Shown here: piece by piece, positions 1 to 9,200 of the stretch
How positions within the stretch are numbered: position 1 is the stretch's first letter
Layout: each line of letters starts with the position of its first letter
NCBI GenBank assembly: GCA_903891475.1
Contig: CAITEP010000020.1
Span: 186,001-250,000 of the forward strand
DNA length: 64,000 nucleotides
Reading direction: 5' to 3'
Origin: an uncultured Mucilaginibacter sp.
Lineage (GTDB): Bacteria > Bacteroidota > Bacteroidia > Sphingobacteriales > Sphingobacteriaceae
Position numbers and translations under genes: made by a program
The notes under the pieces: generated by a model
What the model was told of the DNA's origin: nothing
Seen by the model: only the letters and a program-made list of their open reading frames with translations
Databases searched by the model: none

Positions 1-272
1 GAAATAACTTACCAGTAATTATTATATCATTTTATACCGACCAACCAACCTGGGGCAAAATAATTGAACGTATGAATTTGGGTGTGCACATCCCCGTAAA
101 GAAACTCACAAACACAAAATTTATCTCAGCTTTAACAAAAATTCAATCACCCAAAATAAAGCAAAATGTTGCGTTGGTAGGCGAAAAAATCAGAAACGAA
201 AACGGCCTTGAAAATGCGATTAATGAAATTGAAAAGTATTTCTTCAATAAAAGAAAAACAATCGAACCATAA
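1..272 (+). CDS. Glycosyltransferase, C-terminal fragment (5' end outside window)
   Basis: The reading frame is open from the first complete codon at position 3, well upstream of the first ATG at 72, so this is the tail of a gene that starts before the window. The visible 89 residues include DQPTWGKIIERMNLG, then an IPVKKLT segment and a GEKIRNENGLENAI segment. This order matches the C-terminal nucleotide-sugar-binding lobe of GT1/UGT-like enzymes (sterol glucosyltransferase and macrolide glycosyltransferase type), where a DQ-x-W motif contacts the sugar donor. The acceptor-binding half is not visible, so the substrate cannot be given. Confidence 0.7.
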   Translation, partial: NNLPVIIISFYTDQPTWGKIIERMNLGVHIPVKKLTNTKFISALTKIQSPKIKQNVALVGEKIRNENGLENAINEIEKYFFNKRKTIEP

Positions 273-295
273 ATTTCAAAAGAACCCAAATCTAA

Positions 296-424
296 CTCCC
301 TTCCTGATGAGAGGGCTGTGGTGAGGCCAAATTGGACATGAGAATTGAGATGTTAGATTTGAGAAAAGTTTTAAAAGTAACGAAATCAAACTCCCTCTCC
401 AAAGGAGAGGGCTGGGTTGAGGCT
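296..424. repeat. Two REP-like elements (CTCCCT...GAGAGGGCTG..TGAGGC)
   Basis: Positions 391-424 carry CTCCCTCTCC, AAA and GGAGAGGG, followed by CTGGGTTGAGGC. A degenerate copy lies at 296-328, with GAGAGGGCTGTGGTGAGGCC at 309-328. A related copy in the opposite orientation is at 57755-57800. The short hairpin followed by a conserved tail is the form of dispersed repetitive extragenic palindromes common in this phylum. Confidence 0.65.
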
Positions 425-434
425 CTATCAAGTC

Positions 435-567
435 GCTAGTATTAAGTATCAAATAGGAAGATAAATCTCAAAATCCCAAATACCTCAATCTTGCATGCTA
501 TCGGGGTATAGGGAGCGAAATTATTATTAAAAAAATACTAGCTACTAACTACTAGATACTTGCTACT
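435..567. repeat. Low-complexity CTAGTA/AGTATC runs in inverted arrangement
   Basis: GCTAGTATTAAGTATC at 435-450 faces the run TACTAGCTACTAACTACTAG and onward at 536-567. The second run, read on the minus strand, repeats the AGTATC and CTAGTA units. Similar material is at 42522-42545. Probably dispersed simple-sequence repeats; function unknown. Confidence 0.45.
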
Positions 568-630
568 AAATAAGAGTGCGTGGGCCAAATACTTTATATA
601 TCACAAACTTAATTGTATACTTGTTTTAAC

Positions 631-1854
631 ATGAAGAAACTTTTTACCAACCTCAATTTTCAGGTTATTTTGGGCATTTTATTGGGTGTAGTTGTTGGTT
701 TGTATTTCAAACAATTCGGACCAACAGCCGAAATGATCAGCAAAAACTTTATAAAGCTGATCACTATGCTCATCTCGCCCATCATTTTTTTAACCATTGT
801 GCTGGGCATTGCAGGCATGGGCAATTTAAAAAAGGTGGGCAGGGTAGGAGGTAAGGCACTTTTATACTTCGAAATTGTGAGTACCCTTGCCTTGGTTATT
901 GGCGTAATTGTTGCCAACCTGTTAAAGCCGGGAGCAGGCTTTGTAAATAATATTCCGGTAGACCATACCAAACTAGCCATCTACCAAAAAGCCGCCGCCG
1001 ATATGCATTGGGCCGATTTTATTACCCACATTATCCCCGGTAATATTTTTGAGGCCTTTGTGCAGGGCGATATTTTACAAATTCTATTTTTTGCCATTTT
1101 GTTTGGTTTTGGCCTAAGCTGGATGGGCGATGGTGGCAAACCTGTTATTGATTTGTTCGAGAAACTTTCAACCGTGTTTTTTAATATCATGCGCATAGTA
1201 ATGCGGGTAGCGCCTTTAGGGGCTTTTGGTGGCATGGCATTTACCATTAGTAAATACGGCATTGCCACCTTAAAACCCTTGGGCTTGTTGATGGCTTCGG
1301 TTTACCTTACTTCTTTCTTCTTTATATTCGGGGTATTAAACCTCATTTGCTATTTATATAAATTCAGCTTATGGAAATACTTGGGTTTTATTAAGGAAGA
1401 ACTGCTCATTGTTTTAGGTACCTCCTCCTCCGAATCTGTGCTACCCGCCATGATGAACAAAATGGAAAAGTTTGGTTGCTCACGCTCGGTTGTAGGCTTG
1501 GTGATTCCAGCCGGATATTCCTTTAATTTGGATGGTACTACCATTTACCTATCAATGGCGGTTATATTTTTGGCACAAGTGTTTCAAGTGCCGCTTACGC
1601 TGATACAGCAGATAACCATTATAGGCATATTAATGATTACTTCAAAAGGTGCGGCAGGAGTTACAGGTAGTGGGTTTATTATACTTACCTCCACTTTGGC
1701 CGCCATCAAAATTATACCTGCCGAGGGCGTAGCTATTTTATTGGGGGTAGATAGGTTTATGTCGGAAGCCAGGGCCATTACCAATATGATAGGGAATGGT
1801 ATAGCTACGATTGTAGTGGCGAAAAGTGAAGGAGAGTTTGCAAAGATGGAGTAA
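631..1854 (+). CDS. Dicarboxylate/amino acid:cation symporter (DAACS family)
   Basis: A 407-residue inner-membrane secondary transporter. The protein is hydrophobic throughout and contains the family's hairpin-loop signature TSSSESVLPAMM followed by GLVIPAGYSFNLDG, the region that binds substrate carboxylates and Na+ or H+ in GltPh and DctA. The late segment SKGAAGVTGSGF corresponds to the second re-entrant loop. The start was placed at the ATG at 631 rather than the in-frame TTG at 613, because MKKLFTNLNFQ is a normal N-terminus for the family. It appears to be a monocistronic gene. DctA-like C4-dicarboxylate uptake fits the SSSES-type loop better than glutamate uptake, but the substrate is inferred. 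Confidence 0.88.
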   Translation: MKKLFTNLNFQVILGILLGVVVGLYFKQFGPTAEMISKNFIKLITMLISPIIFLTIVLGIAGMGNLKKVGRVGGKALLYFEIVSTLALVIGVIVANLLKPGAGFVNNIPVDHTKLAIYQKAAADMHWADFITHIIPGNIFEAFVQGDILQILFFAILFGFGLSWMGDGGKPVIDLFEKLSTVFFNIMRIVMRVAPLGAFGGMAFTISKYGIATLKPLGLLMASVYLTSFFFIFGVLNLICYLYKFSLWKYLGFIKEELLIVLGTSSSESVLPAMMNKMEKFGCSRSVVGLVIPAGYSFNLDGTTIYLSMAVIFLAQVFQVPLTLIQQITIIGILMITSKGAAGVTGSGFIILTSTLAAIKIIPAEGVAILLGVDRFMSEARAITNMIGNGIATIVVAKSEGEFAKME

Positions 1855-1887
1855 GTTATCAATTAATTAAATTTTAAATTTTCAAGT

Positions 1888-2037
1888 ATGAATATTTTAT
1901 TGGAAGATGTGATTTCAAGTGGTTACTACTTTAAATTTGTTTTTAATTGGTGGGTGCTTTTAAGTATAATTGTTTTCATTGCTTTTGTTTTTTATCAGAT
2001 TAAATATTTGAAAAAGCAAACTATTTTATTTTTATAA
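1888..2037 (+). CDS. Small single-pass membrane protein, 49 residues
   Basis: An ATG at 1888 opens 49 codons ending in TAA at 2035-2037, 33 bases after the symporter stop. The protein has a short acidic N-terminus (MNILLEDVISSG), one strongly hydrophobic stretch (NWWVLLSIIVFIAFVFYQI, about residues 20-38) and a positive tail (KYLKK), a topology expected for a membrane protein with its N-terminus outside. No family is recognised. The position suggests either a co-transcribed accessory peptide of the symporter or an independent small protein. Confidence 0.45.
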   Translation: MNILLEDVISSGYYFKFVFNWWVLLSIIVFIAFVFYQIKYLKKQTILFL

Positions 2038-2116
2038 ATATTTAGTATCATTCTCACAAAACTTCTATTCTTCCATAATGAGTAATAAACACTCATAAAC
2101 TATGGCTAATTATCAG

Positions 2117-2124
2117 TACATTTG
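2117..2124 (+). promoter_or_regulatory. Bacteroidota -7 box TACATTTG for the RRM gene
   Basis: Exact match to TAnnTTTG, 19 bases before the ATG at 2144. It lies inside the longer open frame that begins at 2102, so it argues that translation starts at 2144 and not at 2102. Confidence 0.55.
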
Positions 2125-2143
2125 CCTAAATTTAAAAATATTG

Positions 2144-2431
2144 ATGAAAGTATTTATTGCCGGCCTGCCATTAGAAGTGGAAGAGGCTGAATTGACTGCT
2201 GTTTTTGGTGATTTTGGGCCTGTAAAATCGCTCAGAATTATTAAAGACCGCGAAACAAAAGAGAGTAAGGGTTTTGGTTTTGTTGAGATGGTAAATGATA
2301 ATGAAGCCAAAGAAGCCATTAGATGTATGAACGGTGCTACTTATTATGGACGTAGGATTACCGTTAACATAGCCGAAGATAAGGGTCCAGGCTTTAATGT
2401 TGGAGGCAAAGGCAGTTTTAAACGCAACTAA
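2144..2431 (+). CDS. RRM-domain RNA-binding protein
   Basis: A 95-residue protein made almost wholly of one RNA recognition motif. RNP2 is VFIAGL at residues 3-8 and RNP1 is KGFGFVEM near residues 42-49, carrying the aromatic residues that stack on RNA bases. A glycine- and lysine-rich tail (GFNVGGKGSFKRN) follows. Such small single-RRM proteins are abundant in Bacteroidota and cyanobacteria and act as cytoplasmic RNA-binding factors; in Bacteroides related Rbp proteins affect global RNA metabolism. The ATG at 2144 was chosen because a promoter box overlaps the longer alternative. A strong terminator follows, so the gene is monocistronic. Confidence 0.9.
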   Translation: MKVFIAGLPLEVEEAELTAVFGDFGPVKSLRIIKDRETKESKGFGFVEMVNDNEAKEAIRCMNGATYYGRRITVNIAEDKGPGFNVGGKGSFKRN

Positions 2432-2456
2432 TTTCTTAAATAATTACTCAAATTGT

Positions 2457-2490
2457 AAAAATCCCTTCAAAACCTGAGGGGATTTTTTTA
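2457..2490 (+). terminator. Rho-independent terminator of the RRM gene
   Basis: AAAATCCCTTC and GAGGGGATTTT form a hairpin around AAAACCT and run into a T tract. Confidence 0.85.
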
Positions 2491-2697
2491 TATCAATTGA
2501 TTTTTTACCATTCATTACAAAAATGATATATTTCCTTTCTAGGTTTTATTCATTCTTAGCTCCGTATTTTAATTTTTAAACACTCATTAGGAAAATAATC
2601 ACCAAATACCTAAATATTAAATCAGTGCTTCATATTCCTTAAATATACTTCACGCCTTTTTTTATTGTAATTTCAAAGAGTATCATTCTTAAAAATG

Positions 2698-2705
2698 TAT
2701 TTTTG
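2698..2705 (+). promoter_or_regulatory. -7 box TATTTTTG for the HAD gene
   Basis: Exact TAnnTTTG match, 34 bases before the ATG at 2740. Confidence 0.45.
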
Positions 2706-2739
2706 AGACTTATAATATTTTTAAAATTCTTCTATCTCG

Positions 2740-3393
2740 ATGAAAGCATTTATTTTCGATTTAAACGGTACTTTGATTAATGATATGCACTACCATTCAA
2801 GAGCTTGGCAATATTTATTAAATAATGAACTTGGAGGTAATTTTAGCTATGAGGAGGTTAAAAAAAACATGTATGGTAAAAATCAGGAAGTATTGGTAAG
2901 GATGTTTGGACCTAACCACTTTACTGATGAGGAAATGGATAAGCTTTCTTTAGAAAAAGAGAAACGCTACCAAAAAGAATACTTACCGGATTTAAGATTA
3001 CTTCCAGGCTTAAATGTGTTTTTAGAAAAAGCCCATCAAGCTGGTATACTTATGGCAATCGCATCGGCTGCTATTCCATTTAATATTGATTTTGTATTAG
3101 ATAACTTAAAAATAAGGCATTATTTTAGTGCCATAGTAAGCGCTAATGATGTTACCACAAGTAAACCGCATCCAGAAACTTTTATAAAAGCAGCGGAACT
3201 ACTTCATACAAATCCGGTTGATTGTATGGTTTTTGAAGATGTACCAAAAGGAGCTGAAGCTGCCAATTATGCCGGTATGAATGCTATCATATTAACAACT
3301 ACACATACAGAAGATGAATTTTCTTATCTTCCTAATATAAAGCGTTTCTGTAATGATTTTGAAGATAGTTTTATAAAAAATCTGATTCCTTAA
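2740..3393 (+). CDS. HAD-superfamily hydrolase, beta-phosphoglucomutase-like (subfamily IA)
   Basis: A 217-residue cytosolic protein with an N-terminal motif I, an alpha-helical cap (about residues 15-80) and a Rossmann-like core. Motif I reads FDLNGTL: Asp7 is the expected nucleophile, but the second Asp of DxDGT is Asn9. Motif II is ASAA, the lysine motif is TSKPHPETF and the acidic motif is FEDVPKGAEAA. This is the beta-phosphoglucomutase/phosphatase layout. The Asn weakens the usual acid/base role, so activity or substrate may differ; the DLNGT variant may be lineage-wide rather than a local mutation. It has its own promoter box and stands alone, convergent with the GH8 gene. The substrate is unknown. 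Confidence 0.85.
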   Translation: MKAFIFDLNGTLINDMHYHSRAWQYLLNNELGGNFSYEEVKKNMYGKNQEVLVRMFGPNHFTDEEMDKLSLEKEKRYQKEYLPDLRLLPGLNVFLEKAHQAGILMAIASAAIPFNIDFVLDNLKIRHYFSAIVSANDVTTSKPHPETFIKAAELLHTNPVDCMVFEDVPKGAEAANYAGMNAIILTTTHTEDEFSYLPNIKRFCNDFEDSFIKNLIP

Positions 3394-3424
3394 TAAAATA
3401 CAATATCAAATCAAAAATTAGCTT

Positions 3425-4690
3425 TTATGGCCTTACATCCCAATAGTTTCCAGAAATTATAATCATATCCAATAATTTGATGGTATTATCATAATAATCA
3501 TAATCTTTCAACTTAAAATCAATCAGGTAGTCCCAGATGTTGTTGAGCCATTGTTGGTTATTTTTATCAGTCATAGCCGCTACCGCGAATGGAGCAATAA
3601 AACTTAGTGCTTCAAAGTATCTTCCTTTAATATCATTACCAGTCAAGGTATATCCGGCTGATAAATTGTAAGGGGTATTTTTGGTAGTTTCCCTTACCCA
3701 TTTATTTATTTTATCTATTAAAGCTTTTGAACGGTTGTCGCCATTTAATATAAGATCGGTAGCTATCCGCCAAGGAACCCTACAAGCATTGTAATTATAC
3801 TGTCCATCATAAATGGATTCTAGAAATTTGGCCGGAGCAGGTTTTGCTTTTGTACTTAAATCAACAATAAAGTCGGGTATTAAACCAGCATCTGGGCTAT
3901 AACGTACCTGCATTTGGTTAAATAATTTGTAATTCGCGTTAATTACCTTTTCCCATCTTTTATCATTGGTAACTCCTTTGAAGGCTTTAAAGTGCGATGG
4001 CATAAAATCAGATGAACGTGTCGCATAATAATCTTTGCTTTCTGCTTCTATTCCATCGCATAGCAATAATGAATAAGTGTTTGGATTAACTTCGTATTTC
4101 ATAATTGCTGCTAACATATTTTTAGCCGCATTTATGTAATTTATTGTTCCTTTACTACCCCATTGTTTATCTGCCAATAAAAGAGAATAAGCTATATCCA
4201 AATCGCCATCAGTAGCCGAGGTAGCATCATCAGATTTTCCATTTGTAAATTGAGCCCAAGCCATTAAGTATTTACTTTTTTTATCGTGGTGAGATTGATA
4301 ATAGCGATATAAATCATCATATATGTTTTTTGCTTCGGGATCGGCATCTGCCATCAAGGCGGTGATAATCATGCCGTAGCCCTGCCCTTCGGACACGCAT
4401 TGTTTTTTGCCAACTCCTTCAAACCATATATATTTTTCCTGTTTGCCAAGTACTGTTTTAACAAACCTATTTTTCCATTGGTAATAAAAATTGGATACTG
4501 TATTATCGAGGGTCTTTTGAGAGACATGATTTGGCTTTATACATCCTTTATAATATTCAACATGCTGAGGAAATGGCTTAAAAGAGCGTTGCCCATATAT
4601 AGGCTGAAAAAAGCTTAAGCCAATGTGAAGCAAAATTAACAATTTTAACTTTTTGTTTTGTTGACATGTTTTTACAATACCTGAAGACAT
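3425..4690 (-). CDS. Secreted glycoside hydrolase family 8
   Basis: A 421-residue protein with an N-terminal signal peptide (KLKLLILLHIGLSFFQPIYG, residues 14-33). The GH8 catalytic landmarks are present: the general-acid Glu101 in SEGQGYGM and the signature ATDGDLDIAYSLLLADKQWG around residues 160-179, with the conserved Asp at 161 or 163. Later motifs (YNACRVPWRIATD) fit the alpha6/alpha6 barrel. GH8 enzymes cleave beta-1,4-glucan, chitosan, mixed-linkage glucan or xylan by inversion; which one cannot be told here. The start was placed at the ATG at 4690, giving a normal signal peptide; a longer frame to 4783 would bury it. No SusC/D genes lie nearby. Confidence 0.88.
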   Translation of the reverse strand: MSSGIVKTCQQNKKLKLLILLHIGLSFFQPIYGQRSFKPFPQHVEYYKGCIKPNHVSQKTLDNTVSNFYYQWKNRFVKTVLGKQEKYIWFEGVGKKQCVSEGQGYGMIITALMADADPEAKNIYDDLYRYYQSHHDKKSKYLMAWAQFTNGKSDDATSATDGDLDIAYSLLLADKQWGSKGTINYINAAKNMLAAIMKYEVNPNTYSLLLCDGIEAESKDYYATRSSDFMPSHFKAFKGVTNDKRWEKVINANYKLFNQMQVRYSPDAGLIPDFIVDLSTKAKPAPAKFLESIYDGQYNYNACRVPWRIATDLILNGDNRSKALIDKINKWVRETTKNTPYNLSAGYTLTGNDIKGRYFEALSFIAPFAVAAMTDKNNQQWLNNIWDYLIDFKLKDYDYYDNTIKLLDMIIISGNYWDVRP

Positions 4691-4793
4691 AGATTTTAGA
4701 TAGATGAAGCATAGATATAATTTAGCGAAATGTATTTTTTTAAAAAAGTATTCGAATACTAAATCAAAGTGTCTGTTTAACACAATATAATTA

Positions 4794-4801
4794 TATTTTT
4801 G
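4794..4801 (+). promoter_or_regulatory. -7 box TATTTTTG for the efflux operon
   Basis: Exact TAnnTTTG match, 20 bases before the ATG of the TolC-like gene at 4822, in the gap divergent to the GH8 gene. Confidence 0.55.
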
Positions 4802-4821
4802 TACGCAAAAGTAATCACAAC

Positions 4822-6228
4822 ATGCTGAAACGGGACTTTAAATACTCAATTTTACTTTTTTCGAGCGTTTTGTTTTATTTAGGAGCAAATGGGCAGCAAA
4901 GAGTCATCAATTTAAAACAAGCTGAGTCACTGGCCTTAAGTAATTACGAAACTATAAAATCAAAAACAAATCAATTAAACGCGTCAAAAGCAAGTCTTAA
5001 TGAAACAAAATCCGAATATTTGCCCGATTTGAATATTTCTGCACAGCAAGTGTATGGTACTGTTAATAGCCAGTTTGGTCCTTCCTATGGCTATAAAGGT
5101 TTAAGTGTTTCATCAGCCGGACCAGCGTTGGCAAACCAAAATTGGAATGCTGGTTTTGGCTCTCTGTATTTAAGCAATATTAGTTGGGATTTTTTCGCCT
5201 TCGGCAGATCAAAAGAAAAAGTGAAACTGCAAAAGTCTGCAGTTGCTAAAGATGAAAAAGATTTAGCACAGGAGCAATTTCAACACCAAATACGAGTTGC
5301 TGGGGCATATCTTAATTTATTTGCGGCACAACAACTAGCAAAGGCTCAAGAAGATAATTTAAATAGAGCTGTTGAATTACAAAAAGTTGTAAAGGCAAGG
5401 GTAAAAAATGGATTAAATGCAGGTGTTGATTCTTCTCAGGCAAATGCCGAAATAGCCAATGCTAAAATTGCTTTAACAAATGCCCAACAAATAGAGCAAG
5501 AGCAAAGTAATTTACTTTCGCAATACATTGGCATTCAACCAGCCGATGTTTTTATTTTGGATAGTGCATTCATTTCCAAGACACCGCAAACCATAGATAT
5601 TCAAAAAAATATAAATTTAAGCAACCATCCACTTCTCGGTTATTATCAAAGTAGAATTGACATAAGCAAGGAACAATCAAACTATTTAAGCACATTTAAT
5701 TACCCAACATTTTCGTTATTTGGTGTTTTTCAAGGTAAAGGTTCTGGTTTTGGTAATAGTTATGGCACTAACCAAAATGATTTTTCAGGAAGTTATGGTA
5801 GTGGTGCCAATCCAACCCGATTTAATTATTTATTAGGGATAGGTATGATTTGGAATCTGACCACCCCGATAAGATTACATTATCAAATGCAGTCCCAAAA
5901 ATTCATCTCGGAACAATATAAAAATGATTTTGATTTGATTGATAATCAACTAAAAGCGCAACAAATTTTATCCGAAACCAGAATAGCAAATGCATTAAAA
6001 AACTTCCATTCAGCCCCCGAAGAAGTAAAGGCTGCTAAGGAGGCATATACGCAAAAGCTGGTTTTGTATAAAAATGGCTTATCGAATATTGTTGATTTTA
6101 CGCAGGCACTTTATGCATTAAATCGAGCGGAAGTTGACAATTATATAGCGGCAAATAATGTTTGGCAAGCTTTACTCTTTAAGGCGGCTGCAACAGGTGA
6201 TTTTAATTTATTTATAGATAATTTTTAG
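4822..6228 (+). CDS. TolC-family outer-membrane efflux protein
   Basis: A 468-residue protein with a signal peptide ending near ANGQQ (about residue 24). Two repeated halves rich in Ala, Asn and Gln with long helical heptads (AESLALSNYETI; ANAEIANAKIALTNAQQI) are the TolC pattern, in which three subunits form an outer-membrane barrel and a periplasmic alpha-helical tunnel. It is the first gene of a three-gene operon, 11 bases before the RND pump, and should provide the exit duct of the complex. The order channel-pump-adaptor differs from the more common adaptor-pump-channel order. Confidence 0.9.
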   Translation: MLKRDFKYSILLFSSVLFYLGANGQQRVINLKQAESLALSNYETIKSKTNQLNASKASLNETKSEYLPDLNISAQQVYGTVNSQFGPSYGYKGLSVSSAGPALANQNWNAGFGSLYLSNISWDFFAFGRSKEKVKLQKSAVAKDEKDLAQEQFQHQIRVAGAYLNLFAAQQLAKAQEDNLNRAVELQKVVKARVKNGLNAGVDSSQANAEIANAKIALTNAQQIEQEQSNLLSQYIGIQPADVFILDSAFISKTPQTIDIQKNINLSNHPLLGYYQSRIDISKEQSNYLSTFNYPTFSLFGVFQGKGSGFGNSYGTNQNDFSGSYGSGANPTRFNYLLGIGMIWNLTTPIRLHYQMQSQKFISEQYKNDFDLIDNQLKAQQILSETRIANALKNFHSAPEEVKAAKEAYTQKLVLYKNGLSNIVDFTQALYALNRAEVDNYIAANNVWQALLFKAAATGDFNLFIDNF

Positions 6229-6239
6229 AAAAATAAATA

Positions 6240-9200
6240 ATGGGTTTAATAAAAGGAGCTTTACAAAGGCCAATCACCATTTTGGTAATTGTCGCGGGCT
6301 TATTTTTCTTTGGCATAAACGCGATAAGGAGCATAAAAATTGACATTTTCCCGGATCTTAACTTACCTGTAATTTATGTTTCACATCCTTTTGGAGGTTA
6401 TACACCTGACCAAATGGAGGCCTATTTTGGTAAACCTTATGTTAACCAACTTTTATTTGTTTCGGGTGTAAAAAGTATTGAAACTCGAAACATTAGCGGA
6501 TTAACTCTCATAAAATTAACTTTTTATGAAGGTACTAACATGGCACAAGCAGCAGCGGAAGTTACAGCTTATACAAATCGGTCGCAAGCTACCTTCCCTC
6601 CTGGGTCACAACCACCGTTTATTCTGCGTTTTGATGCTTCAACTTTACCAGTTGGTCAATTAGTGCTTTCAAGCCAAACAAGAAGCAACAATGAGCTACT
6701 CGATATGGCTAATATTTATGTTCGCTCATCATTTACCTCAATACCAGGTTTAGTTGCACCAGCACCATTTGGTGGTAATATCCGTACTGTCGTAATCAAA
6801 GCAAATCCGGCATTATTGCGTGCTCATAACTTAACTGCTGATCAATTAGTGACTGCGTTGCACGAAAATAATCAAAATACCCCTGCAGGGAATATCCGAA
6901 TTGGAGACTATAACTATTTGGCACCATCCAATACTGTTGTTAAGGATATAAAAGATTTTGGCGATATCCCGATTTATAAAAATGGCATCCAAACTTTATT
7001 CCTGCATGATGTTGCCAGCATTGAAGACGGTGCGGATATTACAGCTGGATATGCCCTTGTGAATGGAAAAAGGTCTGTTTATTTGCCAATAACTAAATCC
7101 GCAGACGCATCTACATGGGAAGTTGTGCAAGGTTTAAAAAATGCAATACCAAGGTTTCAAGCGTTGTTGCCCGAAGATGTTAAGCTATCCTATGTATTCG
7201 ATCAATCTGTTTATGTTATCAATTCTGTTAAAAGTTTGGCAGAAGAGGGTGCAATTGGTGCAATATTAACAGGATTAATGGTGCTCTTGTTTTTAGGCGA
7301 TAAAAGAGGTGCTTTGATTGTAATATTAACTATTCCAACTTGTATCATATCGGGTATATTCTTTTTATATTTATTTCATCAAACCATCAATATCATGACG
7401 TTGAGCGGTTTATCATTAGCTATTGGAATACTGGTGGATGAATCTACTGTAACTATTGAAAATATTCACCAACATTTTGACATGGGAAAACCAAAGGCAT
7501 TGGCAATTTGGGACGCATGTAAAGAAATCGCCTTCCCCAAATTATTGATTCTTCTTTGTATCCTAGCAGTATTTGCACCTGCCTTTACCATGAAAGGTAT
7601 TCCAGGGGCTTTATTCTTACCATTGGCCTTGGCTATTGGCTTTTCAATGATAACCTCCTATTTACTTTCGCAAACGTTTGTACCAGTTTTGGCAAACTGG
7701 ATTATGAAAAATGAACATGAAGATAAAAGTCATGCCGATGGTTTTGCTTTGGAAGATGAAGGCACCCCTTGGGAACAAAAGGAATTGGCGATAAAAAATG
7801 CCACCCAAATAGAAGGAAAAAAATTAAGTCATTTTGATAAATTTAGAATTAGGTTTTTAAAAATGACCAACCAATTCATGAATTTGAGAAAGCAAATTGT
7901 TATTGTTTATAGTCTTATTGCAGTTGGTTTATGTTATTTTTTATTTAGTCATATCGGACGTGATGTTTTACCAAAGGTAAACTCTGGTACCTTTCAAGTT
8001 CGGTTAAGGGCTCCTGATGGTACTAGGTTTGAACGTACTGAGGCTATTACCCTAAATGCTATTAAGATACTTAAAAAAATTGTTGGAGATAAAAATATAG
8101 AGGTAACCTCCGCAATGGTCGGTATGCACCCGGGACTATTCTCCACCAGTCCTATTTATTTATTTATGGCTGGCCCTCAAGAGGCGGTACTTCAAGTAAA
8201 CCTAAAAGAAGGTTATGATGTTAAACTTGATGAATTAAAGGAACGATTTAGAAATGCTATGAAAAAGGAGCAGCATGGGGTATTGCTTTCATTTGAACCA
8301 ATTGAGTTAACTGATAAAATATTAAGCCAAGGGTCTCCAACACCAATTGAGGTAGTAATTGCAGGCAAAAACAAGCCGACTAATATAAAATTTGCAACTA
8401 AGATAGTTGATAAACTCAATAAAATCCCTTATTTGCGTGACGTTCAAATTGGACAATCATTTAAATATCCTAGTATTAACATTACCATTGATAGGATTAA
8501 AGCTGCACAATATGGTGTAAGTGTAAACGATATATCGCGATCGCTTATCGCATCTACCTCCTCATCACGATATACCGAAAAAAATGTTTGGTTAGACACA
8601 AAATCCTCCCTAAGTTATTCGGTTCAGGTTCAAGTACCAGAATACCTAATGGCTAGCTTGAATGATATTCGGGAGATACCTGTAATGCAAGATAGGGCAA
8701 GGCCAGTATTAAGTGATGTTGCTGAAATTAAAACTGGAGTTACTAATGGTGAAAATGATAATATTGGAGCAATTCCAATTCTTACAGTTACAGCTAATTT
8801 AAATAATAAAGACTTAGGAACAGCAAACGAGGATGTTCAAAAAGCAATTAATACAATAGGCAAGCTACCTAGGGGATTAACGATAACAACACGCGGACTT
8901 ACCCAAACACTTACCGATACTTTAGACAGTTTACAATCTGGTTTAATAGTAGCCATTATAGTAATTTTATTAATGCTAGCCGCTAATTTTCAATCATTCA
9001 AAATGTCATTGGTCATATTATCAACGGTACCTGCAGTTTTGTTGGGCTCCTTATTTTTGGTTAAACTAACTGGTGCCACATTAAATCTGCAATCATACAT
9101 GGGTATGATTATGTCAGTTGGTGTTTCTATATCAAACGCTGTATTGCTAATTACCAATGCTGAAGAATTACGCAAGCACAATGGCAATGCCCTTAAGTCG

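Larger units (their letters stand above)
273..630. other. Repeat-rich intergenic gap
   Basis: No convincing gene. It holds two REP-like elements (296-328, 391-424), low-complexity CTAGTA/AGTATC runs (435-450 and 536-567) and part of a REP-like palindrome near 496-515 (GCTATCGGGGTATAGGGAG). The symporter start follows at 631, with TATACTTG at 616-623 as an imperfect -7 box. Confidence 0.6.

Noticed and set aside
338..439. 33-codon plus-strand ORF
   Set aside because: It runs straight through a REP-like repeat and has no protein-like features.
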